This document shows positions 1 through 12,327 of a stretch of 64,000 nt of DNA, one piece after another (the first letter of the stretch is position 1; every line of letters starts with the position of its first letter). The DNA lies in contig JADFUC010000501.1 of the NCBI GenBank assembly GCA_019722365.1, forward strand, positions 992,001 to 1,056,000. Reading direction: 5' to 3'. The position numbers and the translations under genes were made by a program. The notes beneath the pieces were generated by a model that was not told the origin of the DNA, did not search any database, and saw nothing but the letters and a program-made list of their open reading frames with translations. The DNA comes from Lithospermum erythrorhizon. Its lineage: Eukaryota; Streptophyta; Magnoliopsida; Boraginales; Boraginaceae.

Positions 1-260
1 TATTGTTTTGTGTGATTATTTGTTATATTTCGTTAAAATTATTATACATATTTTGAATTAATAATTTATGAATTTAATAAAATATGTATCATAATTTTCA
101 CGTAATATAATATCTAACGTCACATAGAGGAAATACATTATTCCATATGCTAAAATAGCCCCAATTTATGTTGAGACAAAAGGTCACTTCATCATGAATA
201 TAAGGTGTAGCCTTTATTCTCTCATCACTTCACCATCACATAACCAAGCTTCCAGAGAGA

Positions 261-1968
261 ATGGAAGAAAGTAGAAGACATGGGTTTGCTTTGCCTAGCA
301 TTTCATCACTCATCATTTTCTTCATTCTTTTTGTTGTAACAAGTTCAACTAAAGTTGGAGCATACAAAAATTACACAGTTGGGGATACCTTGGGTTGGTA
401 TGATAATACAGAGAAATCGAACATAGATTATCAGAAATGGACTGCTGGGAAAACTTTCAGCCTTGGTGACTTTCTCAGTGAGTATTTTCTAACAAGTCTC
501 TATTTGTTTTTAATTATGTGAATATATAAGTGGTTATTGATTTGTTGATTACTTGAGTTACCAATCTAATCATTTATATGTTTGAACTTGATAATTTGGT
601 CATTAATTATATGTTAATGATGAAATTTGGGTGAAGAAAAAAAAATCATAAATTTAGATCCATAAATGATCGAATTGGTAAGTAAGAATTACAAGTGATC
701 ATAAAAAAATGAGAGTTCATTTCTGTAAGTCAAGAAATCTTAGAGAGGTATGATAAATGATTAATATTGAAATATATATAGTCACTACTCAATTGCAAAA
801 AGTTATGTAACAATGATACTATCTTAATCTAAAAATAAGTAGTTGTGAGATTTTACCAATCACTCTTTTAAATATAACTATAATTTATAATTATGAGATT
901 TGCAAAGACTTTTGAATATCATTTGGACCAATCACTCTTATGTAACAGTGATACCACCTCAATCCAAGTTTATCATATTCATCTAAACTATTTTGAATGT
1001 TTCCTTTTTGATCTAGAATTATTTGACATAAAGTATCTAATGATCTATATATTTATTGATAATACTTAAATAAATAAAAAATTGTCTTACAATATTTACT
1101 ACGGAGTATTTATTAGTTGAAAAAACTCTCTATATCTAAATTTCAATTAAGGGAATATATATCGATTAGTGTGCACTTGGCAGGCTATGATAGAGTATCG
1201 CTTTTTCCAATCATTGAAGCTTTTGGACAACTAACATGATTATCCCCATTATCTGCCGATGTTCTGCTTTCCTAGCATGTTAGTGCTTAACTTTAGGAGA
1301 AGGAACTGGGGTTCAGGAGATCCGTCCTCATCCTTAATTTTTTGAAAAATATAATTCTATTAAAAATTATAGTAATTATTTAAAAAATTATATTATTCAC
1401 TCTTCTTCCTTAAATTTTTATATTTTTTCTTATAAATATGATATCAAGTAATCCGTACTTATAAAAAAATCCCGATTCGCTATTTAAGACAGATCGCTCA
1501 ATTTAACGGCTAGGTCCGTTTATGATATATAACCAATAATTTTTACATTTTAATGAATGATAACCTACTCTGCTTACTATAATTGAGTATTCGAGTACCA
1601 TAACCAAGAAATTGAGTAAAAAAAAAAATCCCTTATGATATTCCAAGAAATCAATTGAGCTAAGTTCTTTGTTCTCCAATTACCATATGAATAGTTGATG
1701 ATGAATTAATGTCACATATGGTCAGGGGCTACCGAAGAGCCTAAAAGACCCTTCGGATGAAGCTCCGGGGCCAGTGACCCCGCAGGCCGGGGACGAGGAA
1801 TCCGCCCCCGATACTATAGTCCCTGCTAGTTTCGATCATCCTGCTAATGTAACTGATGATAGTGATATTGAACAATCAGGGTCGGTTCCTCTATCTGTTT
1901 TTGCAGGGCTTTTTGGTGTTCAACTACATGGCATCTTGATTTTGATGGGACTATATTGTATCTTTTGA
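261..1968 (+). pseudogene. Phytocyanin (blue-copper/early nodulin-like protein), copper-binding half missing
   Basis: The first exon (261-477) encodes a signal peptide with a hydrophobic core and then the start of a plastocyanin-like domain (YTVGDTLGWY, QKWTAGKTFSLGDFL). It stops at a good GTGAGT donor at 478, the usual intron position of this family. The only other recognisable part is the C-terminal end, readable from about 1705 to 1968. It holds the GQGLP motif that follows the copper domain, a Pro/Asp/Ser-rich linker and a hydrophobic tail ending LILMGLYCIF, typical of a GPI-anchor signal. The middle of exon 2, which should carry the His, Cys, His and Met/Gln copper ligands, was not found between 478 and 1705, and TGA codons sit just before the C-terminal part. 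Family members are extracellular, membrane-anchored copper proteins of about 180-220 residues. I infer an internal deletion. An unusual extra intron is a weaker alternative. Confidence 0.75.
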
Positions 1969-3711
1969 GTTAATTCATAGTTTTAAATAAGCAGTAAATA
2001 TTACTTTTATTTACTTTGTATATCGACAAGGAGCTACATAGAAATGTATTGTATACATTGGATGTGGTATAGTTTCCACATCGTGACAAAGTTATGGACA
2101 TTAATTTTTTAATTTAATGAGATTGATGAATACATATTATTGCAAGTTTTCAAAGTTAAACATATGTAGTAAGCTTGAATAAAATTATTGACTAGGCGTG
2201 GTATGATTTCGCCCTTCTGGCCACTTAAAGCTCACGAAATGCAATATCAAAGTTATAAACTTAACTTCTAATACTAAATCTGAATTAAAGTAAATAAAAT
2301 TGCACTTGTGGACTAATTAAAATTGATTTAAATTAAAAAATAAAATTGATTTATTGAATAAAAAGTTAAGAAAATGAAACATTATTTGTCAATATTAAAC
2401 ATGAAACATTTAATTTCAATTGTAAAGTCAAAATAATTTCCCTTGAAATTTAATGTGTATAAATTTTTGTTGTATATGCAACTTGAAATGTCCATGAATT
2501 TTTGTTGTATAATTTTTGTTTAATAATTAATAATTAATTTAATGTAAAAAATTGATATAAAAAGATAACCAACCTGTTTTTTAAAAAAAGATTGTTCTCA
2601 AAGTAATAATACTCGTTCCGTCGTTTTCAATTCGATAGTTTAGTTCAAAAAATATTTATTAAAGGTTGAAAAATTAGGTAATAAAGTACTAAAATTTTAT
2701 CAATTTTAAGGTGGACACAACTTTTTAAATGAAAAATTGAAGAAATTTGATAAGTCCTATATAACAACATTAATGAGACTAAAAGAGAAAAGTTGAAACG
2801 GCTGGTCCTTTTGTTTCGTTCAAAATCTAACAGAAACGCGAGCAAAAACGGGAAAAATAGAGATAAATTATACGATTAAAAACTATTTTTAAAAGTTCTA
2901 ATGTAAAAAATTATATTGGAAAAATAATAATAATTATTTTATAGATCAAGTAAATAGAAATGGAAATAATAAATGATAATAACGTGATGAGTTAAAAGAT
3001 TGGTTAAGGTAGTGTGAATATAATATTAAAATGGAGAATTTGATTCAATTGGTGAACAGATTGCAACAAGCATGCACAGCATAGTGACTATTCTACATTT
3101 TTATATATTTTCTTTATTTCTTGCATGTAAACGACCGAATCTATATCGAATACGTTATTGGGACTCTGTGGTTCACGAATATAACCATTCCAAAGTTGAG
3201 TTTGGTTCGAACCAAAAAATTTGAAGGTTCGAGATTCAAACTATGTAGAATGTCATTAGACTTGGGGTTCAGTCGATATGACCATTCACAGAAAAATTCG
3301 AATGTTCAAGGTTAAGCTCGAACGAAAATTAAAAGAATATTATTACAAATGTATGAAATGAACCGAACTGAAGCTCCAATTTGGTCGAATCCAAAAATGA
3401 GGTTCGAGCTGGCTAGAACTATATGAACCGAATCTTGAATCGAACTTTCGAGCGGGACTAATAGGATCAAAATTTTACGTTCTCCTGAGTGCTGAAGATC
3501 TTTTTATAAATTATGCTAGTTTGATGTTATAAATGTTAGATATCCAAAATCCAGCTGCATTCTATCTATCATTCTTTTCACGATTAGCTTTTGTTAATAC
3601 TGTTAGTCTAAGCCTAAGGTACTACTTTGTTTGTAACTTTAGATATGAAGTTGAATAAATATTTTGATACTTTCATCACTTAACTTGATTCCTATTTTAA
3701 ATGGTTTTTAG
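1969..3711. other. AT-rich intergenic stretch, no gene seen
   Basis: No exon of the flanking genes was recognised, including the missing first exon of the DRP1 pseudogene. From about 3120 to 3470 the sequence is dense in TTCGAA and TTCGAG words on both strands, as in a decayed repeat. Around 2606-2850 there is a MITE-like patch with poorly matching ends. Confidence 0.4.
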
Positions 3712-5159
3712 AGCTCTGGAAAGTCTTCGGTACTTGAGAGCGTTGTTGGAAAGGACTTTTTGCCTCGTGGATCTGGTAAGAAGTGACTTATGCTCCTGGT
3801 TTTCAGTGTCTGATCACTGATGGTTGATACATGGAACTCATATCGTGACTTTATATGCAGGCATTGTAACTCGTCGCCCTCTTGTCCTTCAGCTACATCG
3901 GCTTGATGGTGGAAGAGAATATGCGGAGTTTGGCCATCTCCCTAGAAAGAAGTTTACTGATTTTGGTATTTGTGATCCTGAAGATGATTTGATGGCCCTT
4001 GCTTCTCTTATTGCTTCCCATGTCTCGTCTTTGAAAACTGCTTGGATTTGGCATGAGTCCATATGACTTACAGTCGAATTAGGACTGCCTTTAAGTAGTT
4101 ATTCAATGACCTTGGCGTTGATAGTTTTTAATGACTCCTTGTTGTGGTTCTTTTTATAATTTTTCATTGTAATGTCTCACACTAATCTATTAATGTGCAT
4201 TATGCAGCTGCTGTGAGAAAGGAGATCGCTGATGAGACTGATCGAGAGACAGGACAGTCAAAAGCTATTTCTACTGTCCCTATCTATCTTAGCATCCATT
4301 CTCCCAATGGTTAGTGATTTTCCAAATTTTTATTTGTTTGATCTTTTTGTCTTTGTTATGTCACTATATCAATGTGAAGATTAACTTGCGTTTGCATAGT
4401 AGTCTGAGGGAATTTTTTTTGTTTGTTTGAAGTAACGTCCTAGAAAATCTTACAAAACTTCATTGCAACTAGATGCCTCTCAAAAGTTAGACACTGAAAG
4501 TAGCATGCATCAAGCAATGTTGTAAAACATGGAGTCTAGACTGTTGAAATTGAATTGTCTGTAGTGTTTCTTGTCAAGTCCTCATTGTTCGATAAAATTT
4601 GTAGTAGTGTCATTTCATCTTCGGTATATACATTTAATTTTCAGTTGTGAATTTGACGCTGATCGATCTTCCTGGACTCACGAAAGTTGCTGTCGGTTAG
4701 TATCTATCATATGTTTTCTGATTGATCATAAAATTTATTCCGTACTGGTTAGATTTCTTCCTCTCATTAACTAAATATATACCTTTAACTTCTCTACTGG
4801 ATTACATGTAGATGGTCAACCTGAAAGTATTGTTCAGGATATTGAAAATATGGTTCGTTCTTTTATTGAGAAGGTAACTTATCTGTCAGAGTTCTTGAGG
4901 ATCAAGATAGCTGTTAGATTAAGGCATCGCCTCTTTTGATTTGAGTTCCTTACCTTACAGCCAAACTGTATCATTCTGGCAATATCTCCAGCCAACCAAG
5001 ATATTGCAACTTCAGATGCAATTAAAATTTCACGTGAAGTAAATCCCACAGGTAATCTGTTTTTTTTTTCAAATTTATTTTTCGTTCAACCCACAGGTAA
5101 TCCCTTGGGACACTGGCTATGCTTCTTATCTTTTGTGTAGTAGTAGATAGTTGTTTGCA

Positions 5160-5245
5160 CTTCACTTTTGGGTCAATTCGGAAACAGCCTCCCTGTTATC
5201 ACAGGGGTAACCAGGGCCCCTTTACCCCGCTTAGGCCGGAGCCCC
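5160..5245. repeat. SINE-like fragment in a DRP1 intron
   Basis: The patch reads GGGTCAATTCGG, then CAGGGGTAA, then a C-rich tail with CCCCGCTTAGGCCGG. It resembles the 3' part of plant Au-type SINEs (the GGGTAAGGTCTGCGTAC consensus region). A more decayed relative lies at 56716-56820. Confidence 0.35.
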
Positions 5246-7189
5246 TACAAACGCATTTTGGCATGTTGATGTCAATGATGTTCAATTCCTTGATTGCTCT
5301 CTTTTAAGTCGAGTATTAAAAGTAATGCATGTTGTTGTGGAACAGATTCTTATGATCCTGTAATCTGTATGCGTAGTTGATTATTTTTTTATTCTATTTC
5401 AACAGAAGGAAGAGTAGGTTGTTTTTAATTGCTCTTTTCTTGTCGATTCACTAAGGGTTGCACTTTGCTTAATTTCTAAATATTTCAGGAGATCGGACAT
5501 TTGGAGTTTTGACAAAGATTGATCTCATGGACAAGGGTACTGATGCAGTTGAGGTAAGTTCTTGGATTCCAAAACTTCAGGTTGCTCGCATAACATTGTT
5601 TCTGTAGTTATGTTTATTTGCTTGTTAACTAATCCCATTTCCTTGGATTATTATTTTGAGTTTATATATGATAAGTAAAAACCCATGATAAAAATGTAGA
5701 CGTACACATGTATTGATACCAGAGCTCTTTGATGTATATATTACTGCTTCTAGTTCCAGCACTAGGACTTTTATTCACTTTTAAAGCTGTTAGTGGGATA
5801 AGGCTAGGTTTGGTTTAGCGGCTTGGTTTAAAGCTGTATGACATTTCTACTTTTAACCACTTACTAAGTTGACCATTGATGTCCTTTGTTATTTTATTTT
5901 ATTTTTTTAGATGCTGGAAGGGAGAGCGTTCAAGCTGCAGTTCCCATGGATCGGTGTTGTCAATCGATCCCAAGCAGATATCAACAAGAATGTTGACATG
6001 ATTGCTGCAAGGAGGCGGGAAAAAGAATACTTTGAAAGCACCCCCGAATACCAGCATCTAGCTTCCAGGATGGGTTCTGAGCATCTTGGGAAAGTGCTAT
6101 CTAAGGTAAGATGCATTTTTGTAGCGTATTAGCTTTTAGATATATTTATGAGGAAAACTGGGTGGAATTTAAAATCCATGTCTTGAACTTTTCATGTCTT
6201 TATAAGCACCAAAATAGCATTTCATACTTGTAGCTATGTCTTTTTAGCAATGATATAGAAATGTGTCATATAATGCATCAGCAAGACTGTCAGTGGTGGT
6301 TCTTATGAGTATATATGTTTCTTGTTATACGCTGATTTTATGACTAAAAGTTCGTCCTCATGGTCGACAATGGCATAAACTATATTGTAAATTCACTTCA
6401 CTGATGCTCTTATGACTGATCCCTGCAATGTTGAGTTTCAGCATTTGGAGGCTGTCATCAAGTCTCGTATCCCCGGCCTTCAGTCACTTATCAACAAAAC
6501 TATACTTGAGCTAGAAACTGAGCTGAGCAGACTTGGGAAGAATGTACCACTGATTCTTAGATAAGTATCTTTTGTATTTGCCCTTTTTATGTTCCTATTA
6601 GTCTTTCCTTCCTTTTTATGTTTTAGTATTTACAGGCATTGGGTAAAGCCACATGTAGTGTTTTTGAATTTAGTTGGGGCCATGTTGTTCCCTGGTTATC
6701 AAGTTTCAGAATGTTCTTGCTGGATATTTTTCTAAAACAACCTATATTTGATTTTGCAGGGAAAGTTGTACATGATTATGGAAATCTGCCGCACTTTTGA
6801 TGGAATATTCAAAGAGCATCTTGATGGGGTGTATGTACAATAGCTACTAGATGGGGCTCGTTTTAATTCCGTTTGTGTTTTTTTCTGAATCTACCCTCTT
6901 GTCTGGCTTTTACACTGAGGCGGCAGATGTAGTGATAAAGTATATATAATGTCTTTGATAATCAACTCCCACTGGCTTCAAAAGGTTACGGTTTCATTTA
7001 AGAATCTTTCCAATAGACAGTATGGAAGCTTATAACTCAAGCTGATTGAATCTCAGCCTCACTTGACAGCTCTGAACAAGGATATAAATCGACTTATTCA
7101 AGGTCGTCTGTGATCACTATCAAAGACACTTAAGAATTAAGCAGTAGATCTGAGGTAGGTATTGTGATTTAGCTGATGTCAATACTTGG

Positions 7190-7580
7190 CTGCATTAATA
7201 TTGATGTCATTACTAGAGTTGATGCGCTTCTGTTGGCCTCAGATACATTGTTGTCACTCTATACTTATTTCCATTAATATTGATGTCATTACTAGAGTTG
7301 ATGCGCTTCTGTTGGCCTTATATACATTGTTGTCACTCTATACTTCGAAATTCGAATGATGGCGCTTATGCTGTGAATTTGCATATAGTTTTGACATTAT
7401 TTTTCTTATTAAATCTCCAAATTATCAATACTTATTTCCATTAATAATTGATGTCATTTACTAGAGTTGATAAGCTTCTATTAACCTCAGATATATACTT
7501 GAGAATTCAGATGATGAAACTTATGCTGTGAATTTGCATATAGTTTTGACATTATTTTTCTTATTAAATCTCCAAATTAT
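7190..7580. repeat. Local tandem duplication inside the DRP1 pseudogene
   Basis: A segment beginning near CCATTAATATTGATGTCATT occurs at about 7194, 7271 and 7438. The stretch GCTGTGAATTTGCATATAG occurs at about 7370 and 7523. The spacing of the last two copies is about 160 bp. This is a recent small duplication within non-coding sequence. Confidence 0.7.
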
Positions 7581-8766
7581 ATGTTTACTTGTACCTGAAG
7601 CTGGGTTGCATTGTTTAGATATATTTAAATCCATTCTGAGATACTTCTAATTTATGTTAAGATGACCTTATTGGTTAACACATTTTAAAGCTTACAATGA
7701 TTTCAGGTGCATGCCATATTGAAAGGATTTAGTTTCAGAAGTCAATAGTGAAACTTCAAACAGTTGTTCAATCTTTTTCTTTAAAGTTCTGATATTCTCA
7801 ATAAATCGAATACCCTAGAAGTGTTTTCCTTCTTAGTATCTACATTCATTTTAGTGGGGTGCCAGACGAAACATAGCTTACACTCTAAAGTATAGCGGGT
7901 ATAGTTTGTCAGATTATCTTACATCCATTACAGCCTGGGGAGCTAAACAGTACCCTCTCTTAGAATTGGAGTTAGTAAGGCAGCCATGAATCTTTAGAAG
8001 GGATGAGACAGAAAGCAAAGAGAAGGCTACTGCGCAGCTGGTTGACATGGAGTGCAGTTACCTAACAGTAGATTTCTTCAGCACACCCAGATACTGAGAA
8101 GAGGTATAGCCAATCAATTTTTTTGAGAAACAGATATAATGATTCATATCTCTCCGTCGGTGCAATTTGGCATCTGCTCCTCTAAATTGGTATGTCCGAG
8201 ATCAAATGCCTTTGCTTTGTAGAATATCAATTTTCCTTACGTTTTCGTTTGATACCTTTTTTTTGCTTTTTCATTGTGACAAATCGCGAACCTGGTTTAT
8301 CCGGTTCCATATCCGCGGCAATTAATAGTACAAATATTGCAATGCCATTATTCTTAATTTTTTCCACTTAGTTTAGCATGTTGTCTGTTGTTAGGGTCAA
8401 ATGTGCTTTGAAAGCATATCAACTGGGTCACCAGCCTTGATCTGAGAACTCATTAAAATCAGTGAATTCTACTGTCAAGTCCACTTGAAATAGCGTAGTT
8501 TACTTGATCATTTCTTCACCACTTTAGGCCAAAAGGAGGTAAGTGATTCAGATAGGTGTCAAATTCACACCTATTATATATTGGAGTGTTTAAAAGAGGT
8601 TTCTATAATCATCACCTGTGTCATTGTCCTGGCAGAGCTGATTGGAGGTGACTACTGGTTGAAAGATCCTGCAGCCGGCTCAAAGAGCGCGTCTGTACTT
8701 CAAACGATTAGGTTATCATCGGTGCATAAGCAGGGAATCGATCTGATTGCTTGTGAATCGAAATAG

Positions 8767-10603
8767 GCGTGTGAAACTACATATTTTCAATAGTTAGTCA
8801 TTGAGTTTACAGGGTAGTTTCAATAATCATTCGGCAAAATGGAGCTTGCCAGTGCTTGGGAACATCATGTTGCCTGCATCTAGAATCTATTTGATGTATG
8901 GTTTTGCTTCAAAGGAGCTATTGACCTTTGCATTATGATCTTCTGAATATAATGTACTTGTAAAATTTGATTTCTCTTAAAAATTGTTGATAAATGACTT
9001 ATTCGTGCGTTTTACTCGGCGACATTGAGCATTTATGGATTTTAAAATTGGGAAATTTATTGTCATCATTTGTGCTATAATGAATAAGGAGTAAAGTAAT
9101 AATTTAATTTCAACAATAATAATAAAACCAAATCTAAATGACAGTTCATGGAGATGTCGAGAACAAGCGTAATACCTCGACTTCAGTAAAAAATTTAAAA
9201 TAGGGGTAGAAATCATTTAAAAATGAAAAAAAGTGTGGTTTTTAAATTCTCTTCAAATAATTTATTACTTTTATAAAATTATACATGCACTAAACCATAA
9301 TTTATCTATTTTCATTATTTTTCCGATAGCAGAGTGAATAATAGGAGCTGGCAAAACGTATATAAAAATTAAGCTTCCTAAAAATAAAAAATAAAATAGT
9401 AATTTAGAGTGTATTTTAAAAGAAATTTTGAGAAGCTTGCACATGATCTAAAAGGCAAGCTCAGGATTCGGTTCCAAATTTGAAACTAGCTGGGCCTAAA
9501 TTTAATTAAGATCGGGGTGAGAACTAGAGTAAACAGGCCAGGTGGACAAATTGACAAATTATGAATTCGTTTAATTCTTAGCAGAGCCAAATAAATCGTA
9601 TATGCATTATGGGTTATATGAATCGTTTTCGATCATGATATATTGGTTTATATTCTCTTAAATCTACAAAACTTTTAAATACTTGGTTCCAAATATAGTT
9701 CACTCATAAATTGATTTGTTGAATTGGATTCCCAGACTTTCGGAAATGGATGAGCATGAATTTCGTAGTGCTCTTGAGCTCTTCCCTATTGTCCGCCCCC
9801 GCGATTTCCACGTACACCCCACCCCCCAATTTTTTTAATTTTATTTTTAAGATTAATTTGTGCTAAATTTCAAGATATTGGACCTTTTTTTATGTGCCAA
9901 TTTGATTTGTTGTCTTAATTTTCTAATTAGTTAATGTTTTTTTAAAGACCATTTATCAAATTTAGGAAATATTCTTGTTGTGGGGTGGATTCAAATTGTT
10001 CTTGTAGTCTATTTGGATTTATAATAAGTTTGTATTTTTAGTTAATTATGGCTTGTGTATATGGTAAGATGTGTTAAATAAGTGTTTGTTTGTAATTTAA
10101 GTTGATTGTTGCTCGTTTTGTAGTAAATCAATCTAAGCCTTATGTCATTTAGTGGGTCGGCTATATGATTATGTCATTTAGTGGGTCGGCTATATGAGTA
10201 CCATGTTTGTTATGGAGTAAGATATGATAAATTTGTGATCATCGAGAACGGGTGTTTCATATGTGAAAACTGATAGGTTTATACGAATGAGGTTCTAACC
10301 CGTCAATTTGTATCTATTGTTGTTGGTTTGATGTGTAAAATGAGTGAGGTTTTGAACCCTTATGCAAAGATCAAATCTTTAAGTTCATTAGCATTAGTGT
10401 TGATGGCTTTTTGAAATTAATTCTATATCAAATTTTATTCCGAATGGAGATGTTATATTTTGATAGTCGAGACCCTACTTAGTAGAATAAGACTTGGTTT
10501 GGTTGGTGTAGGTATCAAATTTAGTGTTAAATCCAAATACACCTGCAATTTCGGGTTATTCTGCTTACCTCTGGCTTCTAACCATCCTCATTTACACCTT
10601 GCA
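8767..10603. other. Intergenic stretch, no gene seen
   Basis: This holds the presumed 3' flank of the DRP1 pseudogene and AT-rich sequence without convincing coding content. The only structure seen is a 29-bp tandem duplication at 10141-10198. Confidence 0.5.
10141..10198. repeat. 29-bp tandem duplication
   Basis: Two abutting copies (10141-10169 and 10170-10198) share the core ATTTAGTGGGTCGGC and differ only at the final base, so the duplication is young. Confidence 0.85.
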
Positions 10604-10665
10604 GTTCAAACTCAAGGTCGTCAAGTCAATCTTACGTCTCACAATACACACACGAAATGTAAAAT

Positions 10666-11920
10666 ATGGCATTTCAAGATAGTGATTGGGGTAACAGTGA
10701 CATCAAAATTCAAGGATATCAGGATGCATTCTGGAAAGTGATAATATACGTTGTCCAGATAATCTTTTAATATGTTTGTTTTTCAAATGGGTATAGAAGA
10801 TTAGAATTTCAATGATTTTCATTTATCCACTTGTCCCTGTGTCCATATTGATACTGTTGTCCTATTAGTGATTTATATTGGGATATTTTTAAGAAATGAT
10901 TTCTTAGACATGTAATTGTTAGCAATAGCGAGTTCTCGTTGTGTTTTCTAGTTTTCATTATACACATTGCTAATAATCAATTTGGATTTTTTTTTATTGA
11001 AATGCTTATGGAAAGCGTATCGATGTAAATTTGAAGTGGTTTTTAGTATTTGTTCCTCATAATTAACCACTTCGATTCTTGCAACAGATGCATTCTGGAA
11101 CAAACTAAAAGCAGCTGCTGAGAAAAAAGTATGTTTTATTATTATTATCTTCATCATCCAGATAGTATTATTTAAGGTGGTGTAATTGTTAAATGAAAAC
11201 TGAACCACCCTGCCACTGGTCAGATCTATCTATCTTCATTATCAACTTGTGCGACTCCTCTTTCACTTTCCAGAACATACTGAAGAAGTGAAATGCAATC
11301 TTTTAAGATGATATTTAATAAACTATGATGATTCTGGAACATTATTCTTCTACCTATATATGTGAGCTTAAGGACACGACTTTACCGTAAGATAAATGAT
11401 TTGAAATCATTCCTTTCTAGAGTTCTTTCACACTTTAATTTTACGAACTATATAAATGGTTTCCATTTTAGAATTCAAAGAAGTTCTGATCAGCTCAGCG
11501 CTATCTTTTCTCCTTTTCTTCTCTTTATACGTTAAAGGATATGTTGCTGTCTCATGTGAGCAGCAGGATGATCTTTATCCTGCAGAAGTAGTATTTGTGC
11601 ATATACCGGATCTCTTGTTATTGATTGGAACGAGTGCGTTGTTTCTTGACAAATATTCATTGGTATACTAACATAACTAAACATATTTGTTGCTCCCAGG
11701 TTGGTACAACTGATGCAGAAAGATTCTGCAAGGCTTTTAAACAAGTTTACGAGAAACTTGTAAGTAGGAAATTATGTGTTAGACAACTTATATTGAATAT
11801 AGAGATAGATATGTGAAAGCATAGTGTACTTATATGCACAATATGTTCTTTTGCCTACAGGTATATGAAGAATTGAGCCAAGATGCTGCTCAGAGCTTGA
11901 TGAATTTGACAATTTCTTGA
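10666..11920 (+). CDS. Small conserved-looking plant gene of unknown family, possibly disrupted
   Basis: A likely 5'UTR exon starts near 10604 after CCTTGCAG. The coding pieces are: 10666-10737 (starts MAFQDSDWGNSDIK, ends GYQDAFWK); 11088-11128 (AFWNKLKAAAEKK, donor GTATGT); 11700-11759 (VGTTDAERFCKAF); and 11861-11920 (VYEELSQDAAQS, then stop). The last three join in phase 0 at AEKK/VGTT and EKL/VYEE, which strongly supports real exons. The expected product is only about 72 residues, soluble and helical, with no signal peptide. I do not recognise the family. The first junction is odd: 14 bases (GATGCATTCTGGAA) occur both at the end of the first piece and at the start of the second, and canonical GT-AG splicing there shifts the frame. 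Either the gene is broken by an insertion, or my first donor is wrong. Confidence 0.55.
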
Positions 11921-12327
11921 GCAGTTTCCTTGAGAGATTTAAGTTCTATATAATTGTTGTTTCATCCTTGGGAAGAACCAATTTCGGGGTGTGTACATTT
12001 TCTCTATCAAAAGAAACATAGTTTATAGTGGGAATTATCAGAATTAGTGCATTTGTTGGTGCTTTGGAAGTTAAAAACTATTTGTCATTCATCTACTCAT
12101 TAATCTTGTTTATTCTGGTTTCACAACGAAATGGAAGATGATACTGTATTCGCATTGATATGATGTCGCCTCAGCTCTTTTATTACCTCTACACTGACAA
12201 GTAACGAACGGAAGACTTTATTCATATGGGTTACAACAACAAATGATCAATGACCTTTATGTTTATTTGTCTTGGACCATTTTCTATATTAGACAATTGC
12301 AGCAGTCGTGATGGTTATCGACATGCT

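Larger units (their letters stand above)
3712..8766 (+). pseudogene. DRP1: Dynamin-related protein 1 (DRP1-type) pseudogene
   Basis: Plant DRP1 proteins are large GTPases of about 610 residues acting in endocytosis and cell-plate formation. Ten exons read well: 3712-3775 (SSGKSSVLESVVGKDFLPRG, most of the G1 loop), 3861-3965, 4208-4309, 4645-4695 (DLPG, G3), 4812-4873, 4961-5051, 5490-5553 (TKID, G4), 5911-6105, about 6442-6560 and 6760-6829. The first exon (start codon and GGQ of the P-loop) is absent. The donor after exon 9 reads ATAAGT instead of GTAAGT at 6561. The stalk and GED regions survive only as broken homology at about 6918-7130 (DNQLP), 7930-8090 (QLVDMECSYLTVDFF) and 8120-8200. 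The last exon to 8766 still ends in the family's Ser-Lys-stop. Introns are kept, so this is not a retrocopy. The reading frame cannot be restored without many changes. Confidence 0.92.

Noticed and set aside
3120..3470. GGTTCGAA and GGTTCGAG words suggesting tRNA T-arms
   Set aside because: They recur many times without a cloverleaf or acceptor stem. They belong to a decayed repeat.
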